A DNA stretch of 64,000 nucleotides from Perkinsus marinus ATCC 50983. Taxonomy: Eukaryota; Perkinsozoa; Perkinsida; Perkinsidae. Below are positions 21,769 through 34,232 of the stretch, one piece after another (positions within the stretch are counted from its first letter, which is position 1; each line of letters opens with the position of its first letter). The notes beneath the pieces are model-generated. The model ran no database searches, was not told where the DNA came from, and was given only the letters and a program-made list of their open reading frames with translations. The stretch is from positions 1 to 64,000 of the forward strand of contig NW_003200690.1 of assembly GCF_000006405.1 (NCBI RefSeq), given 5' to 3'. A program made the position numbers and the translations under genes.

Positions 21769-23838
21769 TCAGTTTTCTACCTCAGCATCCAACGCCTCGA
21801 AAAGTGGGGTCTTGAAGATCCCGTCGGTACTTTCAAAGAAAGTCGGCATTGCTAGACCTGAACTCAACATCATATTTTTCACCGCCACAGAATTCTTTTC
21901 AGCGGTTGAAACCATCGATTTCGCCCAATAGGGAAATCAATTTCGGGTTGCACATCTACACTCCACATTTTTTTAGAAAATATTGATGCCGCTAATCGTG
22001 ACTGTGATTTCTCTACCCGCAAAATTGATAGCCTCAACAACGACCACCAGAGAATCATCCCGGAATCTATATTGTTCCCGCGGGAAACTCATTTTGAATT
22101 TTCTACGTATGGCTAGGGATCAGTTTCCGGTGTGAATGTCATCACATTAGGAACATTCTCCCATTGTTATCAAACCCTGAAGAACGTTATTTCTCGACGC
22201 TAAATGAGTTTCCCACGACGATTCTTTGAAGACATAGATTCTCCATACCCACAGAGTAATTCAACTTCGAGAAGTACTTCTAATGTGGTGATGACATCTA
22301 CATGGGAAACTGATTGAAGAATGCGTTCCTAGCCATCCGTGGAAAATTCAAAATAAACTCCCACACGGGAACATTATAGATCCTCCTCCCCTACCTTCGT
22401 GCGCCTTCTCGTATTCAAACGCCTGCAAGACCATCTCGAATTTGTCAATGTCTTTAGCATAAATTGCCTGCAAAAAACACCCCCTCTAGAATCGAACCCA
22501 CAGCCTCCTCCATGCTCGCCCAAACCGTTAACCACTACACCACCCTTCCCCTACTTCCTGAGACACCCCAGCTTCGAACTCATTCCACAGATCCTCAATC
22601 TCTTGAGCCGTTTCTCGGCTACCCAAGTCCTTCCGTAAAAACGACAACATTTTCTGCAGACCCTGAAATAGGAGAACGCAAAACCGTAAAAAGTTCGCAA
22701 AAAATTTACATATATAAAACACATACGATGGAGTTTCACCCGTGATACGAAAACTACTACTACTACCTCCCGTTCAAGTTTGTGCTTTTCCTCTTTACTA
22801 ACTCCACAGAAGGGGGTAATATCACCAGCCACCGCCTCAGCCACATCGTGAACCTGTGATGGCCATACAATTATTACGCGGAGATTCTAGCGTAAAACGC
22901 TAGGAAATGTGTTTTTCACTAGTGTTTTCCATACCGCGATAAGAAATGTGTTTTTCACTAGTGTTTTCCATACCGCGATAAGAAATGTGTTTTTCACTAG
23001 TGTTTTTCATACCGCGATAAGAAATGTGTTTTTCACTAGTGTTTTTCTTATCGCCATTTGAAATGAGAAAATACAAAAACAAGGCTATAGGTTTCCAACA
23101 CATCTACGGCGTTCTGCCCCAAAATGAATAACAATTTTCATTATTTCACTTCCCGGTAATACTACTACCAAAGCCATCCGTATAGTTCTTCCTCGATCGA
23201 AGTCCTTCTTGTCGTGGGGAGTCAACATAGCCAGCACTGCACAACGATGCATATGATCGCAATCTGATTCGGGATTAGGAACTCCACTGCGGACCCAGCC
23301 AGTTCTTCTGAAATGAAAAAATATAATTTTTTTTCGGAAAAAAAAGTAATGTTTACGAAATTTACCAAATTTCTCCCAGAAACCAGTTTTTTTCTGAGAG
23401 AAAAAAATTACGAATTTTTCGGGGAAAATAGTAATGTTTTCGAAATTTACTGAGTTTTTCCCGAAAACGGATCCGACCAGTTTTTCTGAAATGGAAAAAT
23501 CGGTGAATTTTTCAGGAAAAAATAGTGATGTTTTCGAAATTTACTGAATTTCTCTCAGAAGCGGATCCAGCCGAAAATTTTGGGAAAAAGTAGTAATGTT
23601 ATTGGAATTTACCACAATTTTCACAAATCCCCAAAAATCGGAGAATTTTTCGGGAAAAAGTAGGAGTGTTATTGAAATTTACCAAAATTTTTCCCAAATT
23701 TTACCGTAAAGTTTTCAATTCGCCGATAAAGTGCATAAAATCAACTATTCCCTGCGCTTCTATTTTCCTCCCAGTAGTAGTGGGAGTAAACGATGACGAA
23801 GAGGAGGAACGGAAGAATCGTGAAGATATGATGCCCAT
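21769..23838 (-). CDS. HDDC2: HD-domain 5'-deoxynucleotidase, HDDC2/YfbR family, 209 aa, six exons
   Basis: Exons (minus): 23838-23705, 23307-23169, 22853-22767, 22662-22555, 22467-22395, 21857-21769; total 630 bases, in frame. The protein shows the family order: FMHFIGELKTL, RTGWV, PESDCDHMHRC (first metal His), LVHDVAEAVAGDITP (the HD pair), KEEKHKLERE, EIEDLWNEFE, DIDKFEMVLQAFEYE (metal-binding Asp) and FFESTDGIFKTPLFEAL near the C-terminus. Members dephosphorylate deoxyribonucleoside 5'-monophosphates using a divalent metal in the cytosol. All metal ligands are present and length matches the family. Intron 3 contains part of a Rep-B element, intron 4 a full tRNA-like sequence, and intron 5 (22394-21858) a Rep-C foldback. 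The chosen ATG gives a Ser-rich start; the first exon could begin slightly downstream. Confidence 0.9.
22058..22384. mobile_element. Rep-C foldback element in HDDC2 intron 5
   Basis: Terminal inverted repeats of about 100 bases: the left arm begins AATCTATATTGTTCCCGCGG and runs through TTTTGAATTTTCTACGTATG. The right arm is its diverged reverse complement, ending at 22384. No coding capacity. Related arms occur at 13614-13700 and about 50890. Confidence 0.7.
22468..22554 (-). other. 87-base HDDC2 intron 4 consisting of a sense tRNA-like sequence
   Basis: The intron starts GTAGGGGAAGG and ends TTTTTTGCAG. Between lie a good A box in TGGTGTAGTGGTTAACGG, then GTGGGTTCGATTCTAGAGGG (B box GGTTCGATTC), and a T6 run that would serve as a Pol III terminator just before CAG. 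The coding join (GVSQE to AIYAKD) falls exactly on conserved family residues, so the intron assignment is secure. Confidence 0.8.
22900..23056. repeat. 39-base tandem repeat, four copies
   Basis: Unit GATAAGAAATGTGTTTTTCA plus CTAGTGTTTTCCATACCGC. Its period is divisible by three, so the minus strand reads as a 13-residue protein repeat (ENTSEKHISYRGM). The unit is related to Rep-B ends and lies in HDDC2 intron 2, so coding is unlikely. Confidence 0.75.
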
Positions 23839-23989
23839 TTTTATAGGAGGAAACCTGCCAAAAAACCAGTGAGGAGCGTATTTCTTTCTGTGAAAAGCGA
23901 AGACAGTAGCGCGCGCCCGAATAATCGACGCACTGGGGGGGTCTTGAAATTGATGTAATCGCAGCAGAAGAACGTGATTCATGTATTGC

Positions 23990-26278
23990 TCGTTATTAAG
24001 AACCGCTTCGAATGAAAATTGGTGTAATCGTTAGTTTTCAAGCAGTATATTCCGATGGTCCTGAGTTCTATCCTATGCGATGGTAATACTATTTGTTTCT
24101 CCATATAGTCCTGTATTGCGATGCCATACATTGACTTTTGTGTTATCCACACGATCATTGTTTTTGATCGTTATTTTATTGTTCATAACCCTTTGCTGAC
24201 TTGCCCTTTTTCATTGTTGCCGTAGACCAGCAGACATGTTGTGGTAAGTGAACTCAAGTGTAGATATGTCGTATTAACATTGGAATGGAAAGAGATGAGA
24301 CTACAGCGTAAAGGCTAAATATAGTGCCTTGACACTCGTGCTTGCTCGAGTAACGATCGATATGATATTGTGGACAAAGTGGCCGCCCTTCTGATCGGTG
24401 GTGGTTTGTGTCCCTTATATTTTTAGGTGTGAATCTAAGTTGATAATACAAGTCGGAAAAATTGTGAAGATCTATTCGGCATATACGTGCTGTTAGGATG
24501 GGTGAGTTTTAAGGTTCGCCCGCCCTGTTATAGCTGTAGTTATCGATTCAAGGAAAATAGTTATTATGCAACCCTCTCAAGATGTTACCTATTGTGTTCC
24601 ATATGGCTAGTACCCTAATAGATAACTCAACAAGAGTTATTAACAAGTGATTCTCAACTTATGTTAAATACAGTAATCATGAAGTATACGCTAGGCTAGC
24701 AAGGGAGACAAGTATCACAAGAATCTAAACTTACAGGAGACACTTGTGTACAACATTTCCTTACACGTGCAGTAACATACTTCAAATTGAAGTTTCTACG
24801 GGGGTTGACGATTTTTTTGACAGTGAAATTTTGCAGTAGTGGCAACCATAAGAGAACTCAAAGGAATGGTTAATGTCTCTAGAGATACTATCTACAATTA
24901 TATTCATAAAATCACCAACTAAATCCAAGCCTCCCGAATGAGATTAGGTCATGAAATAGGCTGAGCTAATCCTTGTGTGTTAATGTGAAAGAATCGATGT
25001 GAAGTAAACTAAGTCGGGTCGTCGGTACACATGCGATGATGATATTGGAGTTTAACCCGTGTTACGGGAAGTGGCGTAATAAAACGCGATATGAAGTAAA
25101 TTGAAAACTCTTCGAGAATTATCCCATATCAGTTGGAGCTTCGCACGTGTCTTACTTTTGCGAAACTATGTGTGCTGTATATCACGGGTGAAACTCCATT
25201 ACGCAACTCCTCTCTGTGATGATTATGAAAAACTAACACGAGCAATCGAGTATTTGGACGTTTTCACTCTTCTTTTTCCGTTCGCTTTCTGCGACGACAA
25301 CACCAGAAATATGGGCGTATCTTTTCCCACCAAGAATCTTCCCGCTGCGTAACATCTTTCGCTGCTTCCAGATTACGGAAAGCATCATTCCACAACTGAA
25401 AGGCAATCTATGTTCAGTGTGGGAAAATATACACATGGTCAAACACATGCGTTGACGATAATATGAAAATCACGAGGAAATTTTGGGTAGTTATTTTCAT
25501 TTATACGAATTCAGGTAGAAGTGCACAAAAACCAAGAAGAATTTCCAAAAATTCTCTCGGAGTTTTCATGTTACGACCAACACACGCAGTTGACCGTGTG
25601 CATGTTTTCCCGCAAGGTCTATGTTCTAATCACGAATGAGAATAGAAGTGTTAAGAACCCAACGAAAATTTCCCAAAATTTCCTCAGAATTTTATTCTTG
25701 TCACCGACACATGTAGTTGACCATGTGCATATTTTATCACAATGGGAAAACAAATTTTCCACTTCTTCGATTAGCATTAGCAAACAAGGATGGCGATCAT
25801 TTAATCTTTCCCGGGCTAGCATACTTTCGCATGTTCAACAGCCTTCTTCACATTAGGACAAATACCGAAATATATCAAAACGGTGAAAGCTCTGCAAAGT
25901 GACGGTTTTACGGTATGAAATAAAATATACCACACATTGCAGTGTGTGAAACCATGCACATGGTCAACTACATGCGCTGGTGACAATATGAAAATTTTGG
26001 GAAAATTCTCATTGATTCTCAGTACACTTTTACCCGAATTCGAATGCATACTTCTATAATTAGTGAAAAATTTCCTGAGCTCCTGAGCTGCAATAAGCCG
26101 ACATATATCCCAACACTCCCCAAAAGCCATCGCGGTTTCACATGTAGTGGGAACTAATTCGATGCCAAAGAAAATTTATGTTTTCCATCAGAATTTTCGT
26201 ATCGCACAAGAATGTTTTTTCACTGGATTTCCCGACAAATTCCCCCAAAAAATCTCAGATTTTTCCAATGCTACACCA
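23990..26278. other. Long non-coding stretch with Rep-A and Rep-B fragments
   Basis: No gene recognised. Rep-B sequence is at 25040-25200 (GTTACGGGAAGTGGCGTAATAAAACGCGATATG). Three Rep-A copies lie at 25400-26120 (phrases CACATGGTCAA, TGACCATGTGCATATTTT). 24000-25030 shows nothing beyond AT-rich unique sequence. Confidence 0.45.
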
Positions 26279-27204
26279 CTAATTTTCCTCCATAACCACC
26301 TTTTTCTCCTCTTTTCTGTGCTCTCGATCTTCTTTATCAACAGCTTGCAATAAATACTGCCCTAGTGATGAGTTCACGCTCTGCAGCTGTGAAATGCATC
26401 TGAGGAAAATCACACAGAATAGAACAAATAGTTCACGCGAACAAACTCAATACTAATAAAACCAATTAATAGCAATGCGAAACGAGCGGAGCATATCCCG
26501 CAACAACAGGCACTTTCGCGTTGTGCGTGCGTGGGTGCAGAATTATCCTCACTTAGCTGTTAAGTTTAATTGACTTTGGAATCTCGTGGACACTAGCCGT
26601 ATTGAGGTTGTGAGCTTTTTCTCAACTTGAGTGCCACCAGATAGATCCGACGGCTCCTCTATATCCCGAAGTTGTCGCGAACGGCTCAAGAGATATGCAC
26701 TAAACCTCTTTTTGACGGAGAAATGCCCAGCCCGAAAATCGAACCAGGGACGTACGATAAATTCACTCACTGACTCAATGGACGCGGACTAAGTGAGCCT
26801 CGCCTCCGCGTTACGAAGACGTAGTTATAATTACTTCCTGACTTCTTCATATTCTCCTTTCTGTCGAAGTGCTGTGGCTTTCCTATACAACGCCTTGGCC
26901 TCCAGAGGATTTTTCTTCAGCACACTGTCACAGTGCCGTACGGCGTCATCCCATCGCTGAATGCAAAACCCCATGTGAACAATCCCGCACAGGTTCTATC
27001 CCACCCTCAGACGTAAACAAGCCTGTGCAGCATTCAGCTCTGCTCGTGTTGCTATTTCGTCAACCTCTACAACACAATATATCAAAAAAACTCCGCTCCG
27101 TCGCTGATACTACCATTTTGCTTGGACGAGTCCTGAGCGTACGCTTCCTTACTGTTTATATAACCGATGCTTTTCAAAGTCATCTCCCAGGCTTTCAGCG
27201 CGCC
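26279..27204 (-). CDS. TPR co-chaperone-like protein, C-terminal exons
   Basis: Exons on the minus strand: 27204-27114, 27066-27005, 26956-26836, 26399-26279. They read ALKAWEMTLKSIGY, then RAELNAAQACLRLRRWDDAV, DSVLKKNPLEAKALYRKATA, and LRQKGEYEEVRK, followed by a Lys/Glu-rich tail and TAG. The pattern LNLA-x-C-x-L, W-x-x-A, P-x-N/L-x-KALYR-x-G/A-x-A, G-x-Y-E-E-A is that of the C-terminal TPR repeats of FKBP-type immunophilins and related Hsp90 co-chaperones. The upstream catalytic or first part is not found, so it is a 5'-incomplete model. The last intron (26835-26400) contains a SINE. Confidence 0.75.
26465..26832 (-). mobile_element. tRNA-derived SINE in the last intron of the TPR gene
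   Basis: Minus-strand copy of the SINE at 9590-9912, nearly full length: AGGCTCACTTAGTCC, CGTCCCTGGTTCGATTTTCG, the body with GATATAGAGGAGCCGTC, then CACGCACGCACAACGCGAAA and the CTCCGCTC tail. Same orientation as the host gene. Confidence 0.8.
26957..27004 (-). other. 48-base TPR-gene intron with antisense B-box-like motif
   Basis: GTGGGATAGAACCTGTGC...GCATTCAG. The reverse complement contains GGTTCTATCCC, one mismatch from the B-box consensus. The join RLRR-WDDAV is exactly on the TPR consensus. Confidence 0.55.
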
Positions 27205-27299
27205 CTGAATTCATCATCAGAAAAAATGCGATTGGATGATTTAACGATTACGACAATCAGCAAAACTTAATTCGATCGAATAGAAGAAGTCACATGCAA

Positions 27300-27854
27300 A
27301 ATCGCCCACGAAAAAAAGGTAAAATATCACCCTCCTCTTCTTTTCAAAACAAGTTCATTTTTGAAGAGAGTAAAATGAATATTTTTCCATCACAGCGAAA
27401 TAGTTTCCCATAAAACCTCAAAGTCGCCTGCAGCATAAAGCTCCTTTCCACGATCGGGTGATGACGTGCTGTGCTGAGACGACACTGTAGAAAGGGGCAT
27501 AGAGAAGGGAGACTACAGTAGAGGCAGCATGAGGGTTTACTCGGAACGATTACTTATTGGAGGATTACAACTTACGTTATAATTATTATCGTGATTAATT
27601 TGTGAACCATTGGAAAAATGGTGACTTACAATTCTTCACATCTTAGAGGTCCGTCATTGAAATTGCGAAGACGCAACGGCAAGCTAACGCACTGTAGAGA
27701 ATTGTGTCATGAAAGCGTTTGGGTTAAGATACGCCTTTTAGCGCAGGAAAGTCATCCCAGATGGAATTGTCTAACATGTTATGCTTTTACACAGCCAGAC
27801 CAGATTGATGTAGTCCTCTGGCATAGCGGCCCCATTCGTCAGATAGCCCACATC
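27300..27854. other. Left flank of the tRNA array; one unassigned plus-strand frame
   Basis: A 94-codon plus-strand frame (27618-27902, SLKLRRRNGKLTHCRELCHE) runs into the first truncated tRNA unit. Its end is inside the tRNA sequence, which argues against a real gene. Nothing else recognised. Confidence 0.3.
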
Positions 27855-27968
27855 AGATCGTCGCCAGATTCAGAGTCTGGAGTGCTAACCGTTACACCAT
27901 AAAACCATCCATTTGTATTTACTTGACGCGGCGCTTTTGCTCTCCGATATAATAACTATCATATGCTA

Positions 27969-29907
27969 AGGTTTTACCGGGATTTGAACCCAGATCGCCA
28001 GATTCAGAGTCTGGAGTGCTAACCGTTACACCATAAAACCATCCATTTGAATTTACTTGACGCGGCGATTTTGCTCTCCGATAGAATAGCTATCATATAC
28101 CAAGGTTTTACCGGGATTTGAACCCAGATCGCCAGATTCAGAGTCTGGAGTGCTAACCGTTACACCATAAAACCATCCATTTGAATTTACTTGACGCGGC
28201 GATTTTGCTCTCTGATAGAATAGCTATCATACACCAAGGTTTTACCGGGATTTGAACCCAGATCGCCAGATTCAGAGTCTGGAGTGCTAACCGTTACACC
28301 ATAAAACCATCCATTTATATTTACTTGACGCGGCGCTTTTGCTCTCCGATATAATAACTATCATATACCAAGGTTTTACCGGGATTTGAACCCAGATCGC
28401 CAGATTCAGAGTCTGGAGTGCTAACCGTTACACCATAAAACCATCCACTTGTATATACTTGACGCGGGGCTTTTGCTCTCCGATAGAATAACTATCATGT
28501 ACTAAGGTTTTACCGGGATTTGAACCCAGATCGCCAGATTCAGAGTCTGGAGTGCTAACCGTTACACCATAAAACCATCCATTTGAATTTACTTGACGCG
28601 GCGATTTTGCTCTCCGATAGAATAACTATCATATACTAAGATTTTACCGGGATTTGAACCCAGATCGCCAGATTCAGAGTCTGGAGTGCTAACCGTTACA
28701 CCATAAAACCATACGTAACAAATAACTTGACGCGGCGCTTTTATTCTCCTAAATAATAGCTATCATGTACTAAGATTTTACCGGGATTTGAACCCAGATC
28801 GCCAGATTCAGAGTCTGGAGTGCTAACCGTTACACCATAAAACCATCCATTTGAATTTACTTGACGCGGCACTTTTGCTCTCCGATAGAATAACTATCAT
28901 ATACTAAGGTTTTACCGGGATTTGAACCCAGATCGCCAGATTCAGAATCTGGAGTGCTAACCGTTACACCATAAAACCATACGTATCAAATAACTTGACG
29001 CGGCGATTTTGCTCTCCGATAGAATAACTATCATATACCAAGGTTTTACCGGGATTTGAACCCAGATCGCCAGATTCAGAGTCTGGAGTGCTAACCGTTA
29101 CACCATAAAACCATCCATTTGTATTTACTTGACGCGGCGCTTTTGCTCTCCGATAGAATAGCTATCATATACTAAGGTTTTACCGGGATCTCAGCCCCGA
29201 TCGCCAGATTCAGAGTCTGGAGTGCTAACCGTTACACCATAAAACCATTCGTATCAAATAACTTGACGCGGCGCTTTTTGCTCTCCGATATAATAACTCT
29301 CATATACTAAGGTTTTACCGGGATTTGAACCCAGATCGCCAGATTCAGAGTCTGGAGTGCTAACCGTTACACCATAAAACCATCCATTTGTATTTACTTG
29401 ACGCGGCGATTTTGCTCTCCGATAGAGTAGCTATCATATACCAAGGTTTTACCGGGATTTGAACCCAGATCGCCAGATTCAGAGTCTGGAGTGCTAACCG
29501 TTACACCATAAAACCATCCATTTGTATTTACTTGACGCGGGGCTTTTGCCCTCCGATAGAATAACTATCATGTACTAAGGTTTTACCGGGATTTGAACCC
29601 AGATCGCCAGATTCAGAGTCTGGAGTGCTAACCGTTACACCATAAAACCATCCATTTGTATTTACTTGACGCGGCGCTTTTGCTCTCCGATAGAATAACT
29701 ATCATATACTAAGGTTTTACCGGGATTTGAACCCAGATCGCCAGATTCAGAGTCTGGAGTGCTAACCGTTACACCATAAAACCATCCATTTCTATTTACT
29801 TGACGCGGCGCTTTTGCTCTCCGATATAATAACTATCATATACTAAGGTTTTACCGGGATTTGAACCCAGATCGCCAGATTCAGAGTCTGGAGTGCTAAC
29901 CGTTACA
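27969..29907 (-). tRNA. tRNA-Gln(CUG) copies 1-15
   Basis: Each copy spans x to x+71, transcribed on the minus strand. The x values (3' end) are 27969, 28103, 28237, 28371, 28505, 28639, 28773, 28907, 29041, 29175, 29310, 29444, 29578, 29712, 29846 (cut by the gap). The sense sequence starts GGTTTTATGGTGTAACGG. Its anticodon arm is CCAGA-CTCTGAA-TCTGG (anticodon CUG), its T-arm CTGGGTTCAAATCCCGG, and its last base is U73. Acceptor stem, D-, anticodon and T-arms all pair, and G1 and the UAU/GGUU features match eukaryotic tRNA-Gln. Copies 28639 and 28773 have C71 changed to U (a G-U pair), 28907 has U32, and 29175 has a destroyed T-loop. Confidence 0.93.
29175..29246 (-). pseudogene. tRNA-Gln pseudogene, T-loop destroyed (also at 32150 and 32686)
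   Basis: The T-arm reads CGGGGCTGAGATCCCGG instead of CTGGGTTCAAATCCCGG, which removes the TTC of the B box and the T54-A58 pair. The same change, give or take a base, occurs at 32150-32221 and 32686-32757, and a related form at 41168. Three near-identical defective copies show that damaged units are themselves duplicated within the array. Confidence 0.8.
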
Positions 29908-30005
29908 NNNNNNNNNNNNNNNNNNNNNNNNNNNNNNNNNNNNNNNNNNNNNNNNNNNNNNNNNNNNNNNNNNNNNNNNNNNNNNNNNNNNNNNNNNNNN
30001 NNNNN

Positions 30006-32087
30006 NNGTTTACCGGGATTTGAACTCAGATCGCCAGATTCAGAGTCAGGAGTGCTAACCGTTACACCATAAAACCATGCGATCCAAATAACTTGACGCG
30101 GCGCTTTTGCTCTCCGATATAATAGCTATCATATACCAAGGTTTTACCGGGATTTGAACCCAGATCGCCAGATTCAGAGTCTGGAGTGCTAACCGTTACA
30201 CCATAAAACCATCCACTTATATTTACTTGACGCAGCTCTTTTGCTCTCCGATAGAATAACTATCATATGCTAAGGTTTTACCGGGATTTGAACCCAGATC
30301 GCCAGATTCAGAGTCTGGAGTGCTAACCGTTACACCATAAAACCATACGTATCAAATAACTTGACGCGGCGCTTTTGCTCTCCGATATAATAACTATCAT
30401 ATACTAAGGTTTTACCGGGATTTGAACCCAGATCGCCAGATTCAGAGTCTGGAGTGCTAACCGTTACACCATAAAACCATCCATTTGAATTTACTTGACG
30501 CGGCGATTTTGCTCTCCGATAGAATAACTATCATATACCAAGGTTTTACCGGGATTTGAACCCAGATCGCCAGATTCAGAGTCTGGAGTGCTAACCGTTA
30601 CACCATAAAACCATCCATTTGAATTTACTTGACGCGGCGATTTTGCTCTCCGATAGAATAGCTATCATACACCAAGGTTTTACCGGGATTTGAACCCAGA
30701 TCGCCAGATTCAGAGTCTGGAGTGCTAACCGTTACACCATAAAACCATCCATTTGTATTTACTTGACGCGGCGATTTTGCTCTCCGATAGAATAGCTATC
30801 ATATACCAAGGTTTTACCGGGATTTGAACCCAGATCGCCAGATTCAGAGTCTGGAGTGCTAACCGTTACACCATAAAACCATCCATTTGTATTCACTTGA
30901 CGCGGCGCTTTTGCTCTCCAATGGAATAACTATCATATACTAAGGTTTTACCGGGATTTGAACCCAGATCGCCAGATTCAGAGTCTGGAGTGCTAACCGT
31001 TACACCATAAAACCATCCACTTATATATACTTGACGCAGCTCTTTTGCTCTCTGAAATAATAACTATCATATGCTAAGGTTTTACCGGGATTTGAACCCA
31101 GATCGCCAGATTCAGAGTCTGGAGTGCTAACCGTTACACCATAAAACCATCCATTTGTATTTACTTGACGCGGCGCTTTTGCTCTCCAATAGAATAACTA
31201 TCATATACTAAGGTTTTACCGGGATTTGAACCCAGATCGCCAGATTCAGAGTCTGGAGTGCTAACCGTTACACCATAAAACCATACGTATCAAATAACTT
31301 GACGCGGCGCTTTTGCTCTCCGATAGAATAACTATCATATACCAAGGTTTTACCGGGATTTGAACCCAGATCGCCAGATTCAGAGTCTGGAGTGCTAACC
31401 GTTACACCATAAAACCATCCATTTATATTTACTTGACGCGGCGCTTTTGCTCTCCGATACAATAACTATCATATACTAAGGTTTTACCGGGATTTGAACC
31501 CAGATCGCCAGATTCAGAGTCTGGAGTGCTAACCGTTACACCATAAAACCATCCATTTGTATTTACTTGACGCGGCGCTTTTGCTCTCCGATAGAATAAC
31601 TATCATATACCAAGGTTTTACCGGGATTTGAACCCAGATCGCCAGATTCAGAGTCTGGAGTGCTAACCGTTACACCATAAAACCATACGTACCAAATATA
31701 CTTGACGCGGCGCTTTTGCTCTCCGATATAATAACTATCATATGCTAAGGTTTTACCGGGATTTGAACCCAGATCGCCAGATTCAGAGTCTGGAGTGCTA
31801 ACCGTTACACCATAAAACCATCCATTTGAATTTACTTGACGCGGCGATTTTGCTCTCCGATAGAATAGCTATCATACACCAAGGTTTTACCGGGATTTGA
31901 ACCCAGATCGCCAGATTCAGAGTCTGGAGTGCTAACCGTTACACCCTAAAAACATCCATTTTTATTTACTTGACGCGGCACTTTTGCTCTCCGATAGAAT
32001 AACTATCATATACTAAGGTTTTACCGGGATTTGAACCCAGATCGCCAGATTCAGAGTCTGGAGTGCTAACCGTTACACCATAAAACC
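30006..32087 (-). tRNA. tRNA-Gln(CUG) copies 16-31
   Basis: The x values (3' end; gene is x to x+71) are 30006 (start cut by gap), 30139, 30273, 30407, 30541, 30675, 30809, 30943, 31077, 31211, 31345, 31479, 31613, 31748, 31882, 32016. Most match the consensus exactly. The copy next to the gap has an anticodon-stem mismatch (AGTCAGG for AGTCTGG on the plus strand). The copy at 31882 has an altered 5' acceptor end (ACACCCTAAAAAC). Confidence 0.93.
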
Positions 32088-32149
32088 ATACGTATCAAAT
32101 AACTTGACGCGGCGATTTTGCTCTCCGATAGAATAACTATCATATACCA

Positions 32150-34232
32150 AGGTTTTACCGGGATCTGAGCCCCGATCGCCAGATTCAGAGTCTGGAGTGC
32201 TAACCGTTACACCATAAAACCATCCATTCGTATTTACTTGACGCGGCGCTTTTGCTCTCCGATAGAATAACTATCATATACTAAGATTTTACCGGGATTT
32301 GAACCCAGATCGCCAGATTCAGAGTCTGGAGTGCTAACCGTTACACCATAAAACCATACGTAACAAATAACTTGACGCGGCGCTTTTATTCTCCTAAATA
32401 ATAGCTATCATGTACTAAGATTTTACCGGGATTTGAACCCAGATCGCCAGATTCAGAGTCTGGAGTGCTAACCGTTACACCATAAAACCATACGTATCAA
32501 ATAACTTGACGCGGCGATTTTGCTCTCCGATAGAATAACTATCATATACCAAGGTTTTACCGGGATTTGAACCCAGATCGCCAGATTCAGAGTCTGGAGT
32601 GCTAACCGTTACACCATAAAACCATCCATTTGTATTTACTTGACGCGGCGCTTTTGCTCTCCGATAGAATAGCTATCATATACTAAGGTTTTACCGGGAT
32701 CTGAGCCCCGATCGCCAGATTCAGAGTCTGGAGTGCTAACCGTTACACCATAAAACCATTCGTATCAAATAACTTGACGCGGCGCTTTTTGCTCTCCGAT
32801 ATAATAACTCTCATATACTAAGGTTTTACCGGGATTTGAACCCAGATCGCCAGATTCAGAGTCTGGAGTGCTAACCGTTACACCATAAAACCATCCATTT
32901 GTATTTACTTGACGCGGCGATTTTGCTCTCCGATAGAGTAGCTATCATATACCAAGGTTTTACCGGGATTTGAATCCAGATCGCCAGATTCAGAGTCTGG
33001 AGTGCTAACCGTTACACCATAAAACCATCCATTTGTATTTACTTGACGCGGGGCTTTTGCCCTCCGATAGAATAACTATCATATACTAAGGTTTTACCGG
33101 GATTTGAACCCAGATCGCCAGATTCAGAGTCTGGAGTGCTAACCGTTACACCATAAAACCATCCATTTGTATTTACTTGACGCGGCGCTTTTGCTCTCCA
33201 ATGGAATAATTATCATATAATAAGGTTTTACCGGGATTTGAACCCAGATCGCCAGATTCAGAGTCTGGAGTGCTAACCGTTACACCATAAAACCATCCAC
33301 TTATATTTACTTGACGCAGCTCTTTTGCTCTCTGAAATAATAACTATCATATGCTAAGGTTTTACCGGGATTTGAACCCAGATCGCCAGATTCAGAGTCT
33401 GGAGTGCTAACCGTTACACCATAAAACCATCCATTTGTATTTACTTGACGCGGCGCTTTTGCTCTCCAATAGAATAACTATCATATACTAAGGTTTTACC
33501 GGGATTTGAACCCAGATCGCCAGATTCAGAGTCTGGAGTGCTAACCGTTACACCATAAAACCATGCGTACCAAATAACTTGACGCGGCGCTTTTGCTCTC
33601 CGATATAATAGCTATCATATACCAAGGTTTTACCGGGATTTGAACTCAGATCGCCAGATTCAGAGTCTGGAGTGCTAACCGTTACACCATAAAACCATCC
33701 ATTTGTATTTACTTGACGCGGCGCTTTTGCCCTCCGATAGAATAAATATCATATACTAAGGTTTTACAGGGATTTGAACCCAGATCGCCAGATTCAGAGT
33801 CTGGAGTGCTAACCGTTACACCATAAAACCATCCATTTGTATTTACTTGACGCGGCGCTTTTGCTCTCCAATAGAATAATTATCATATGCTAAGGTTTTA
33901 ACGGGATTTGAACCCAGATCGCCAGATTCAGAGTCTGGAGTGCTAACCGTTACACCATAAAACCATACGTACCAAATAACTTGACGCGGCGCTTTTGCTC
34001 TCCGATATAATAACTATCATATACCAAGATTTTACCGGGATTTGAACCCAGATCGCCAGATTCAGAGTCTGGAGTGCTAACCGTTACACCATAAAACCAT
34101 CCATTTGAATTTACTTGACGCGGCGATTTTGCTCTCCGATAGAATAGCTATCATACATCAAGGTTTTACCGGGATTTGAACCCAGATCGCCAGATTCAGA
34201 GTCTGGAGTGCTAACCGTTACACCATAAAACC
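32150..34232 (-). tRNA. tRNA-Gln(CUG) copies 32-47
   Basis: The x values are 32150 and 32686 (T-loop-defective), 32284, 32418, 32552, 32821, 32955, 33089, 33223, 33357, 33491, 33625, 33759, 33893, 34027, 34161. Minor changes: C71U at 32284, 32418 and 34027; T-stem substitutions at 32955 and 33625; acceptor/T-stem junction changes at 33759 and 33893. The rest are consensus. Confidence 0.92.

Noticed and set aside
22478-22548. Functional tRNA gene with A box, B box and T6
   Set aside because: It fills an intron of HDDC2 exactly, and the anticodon and acceptor stems do not pair; better seen as a tRNA-derived intron.
22900-23103. 13-residue repeat protein
   Set aside because: It is a 39-base tandem repeat of Rep-B-like sequence inside an HDDC2 intron, antisense-neutral and without its own splice-independent context.
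23883-23930. Similarity of GCGCGCGCCCGAATAATCGA to the AAAP intron at 47323-47375, hinting at a second AAAP gene
   Set aside because: Only about 14 bases match, and the surrounding minus strand encodes HDDC2 exon 1 upstream sequence, not transporter helices.
31268-31462. Minus-strand protein frame through two tRNA units (also 42055-42240)
   Set aside because: It is the tRNA and spacer read as codons. The same peptide segment appears wherever the frame is open.
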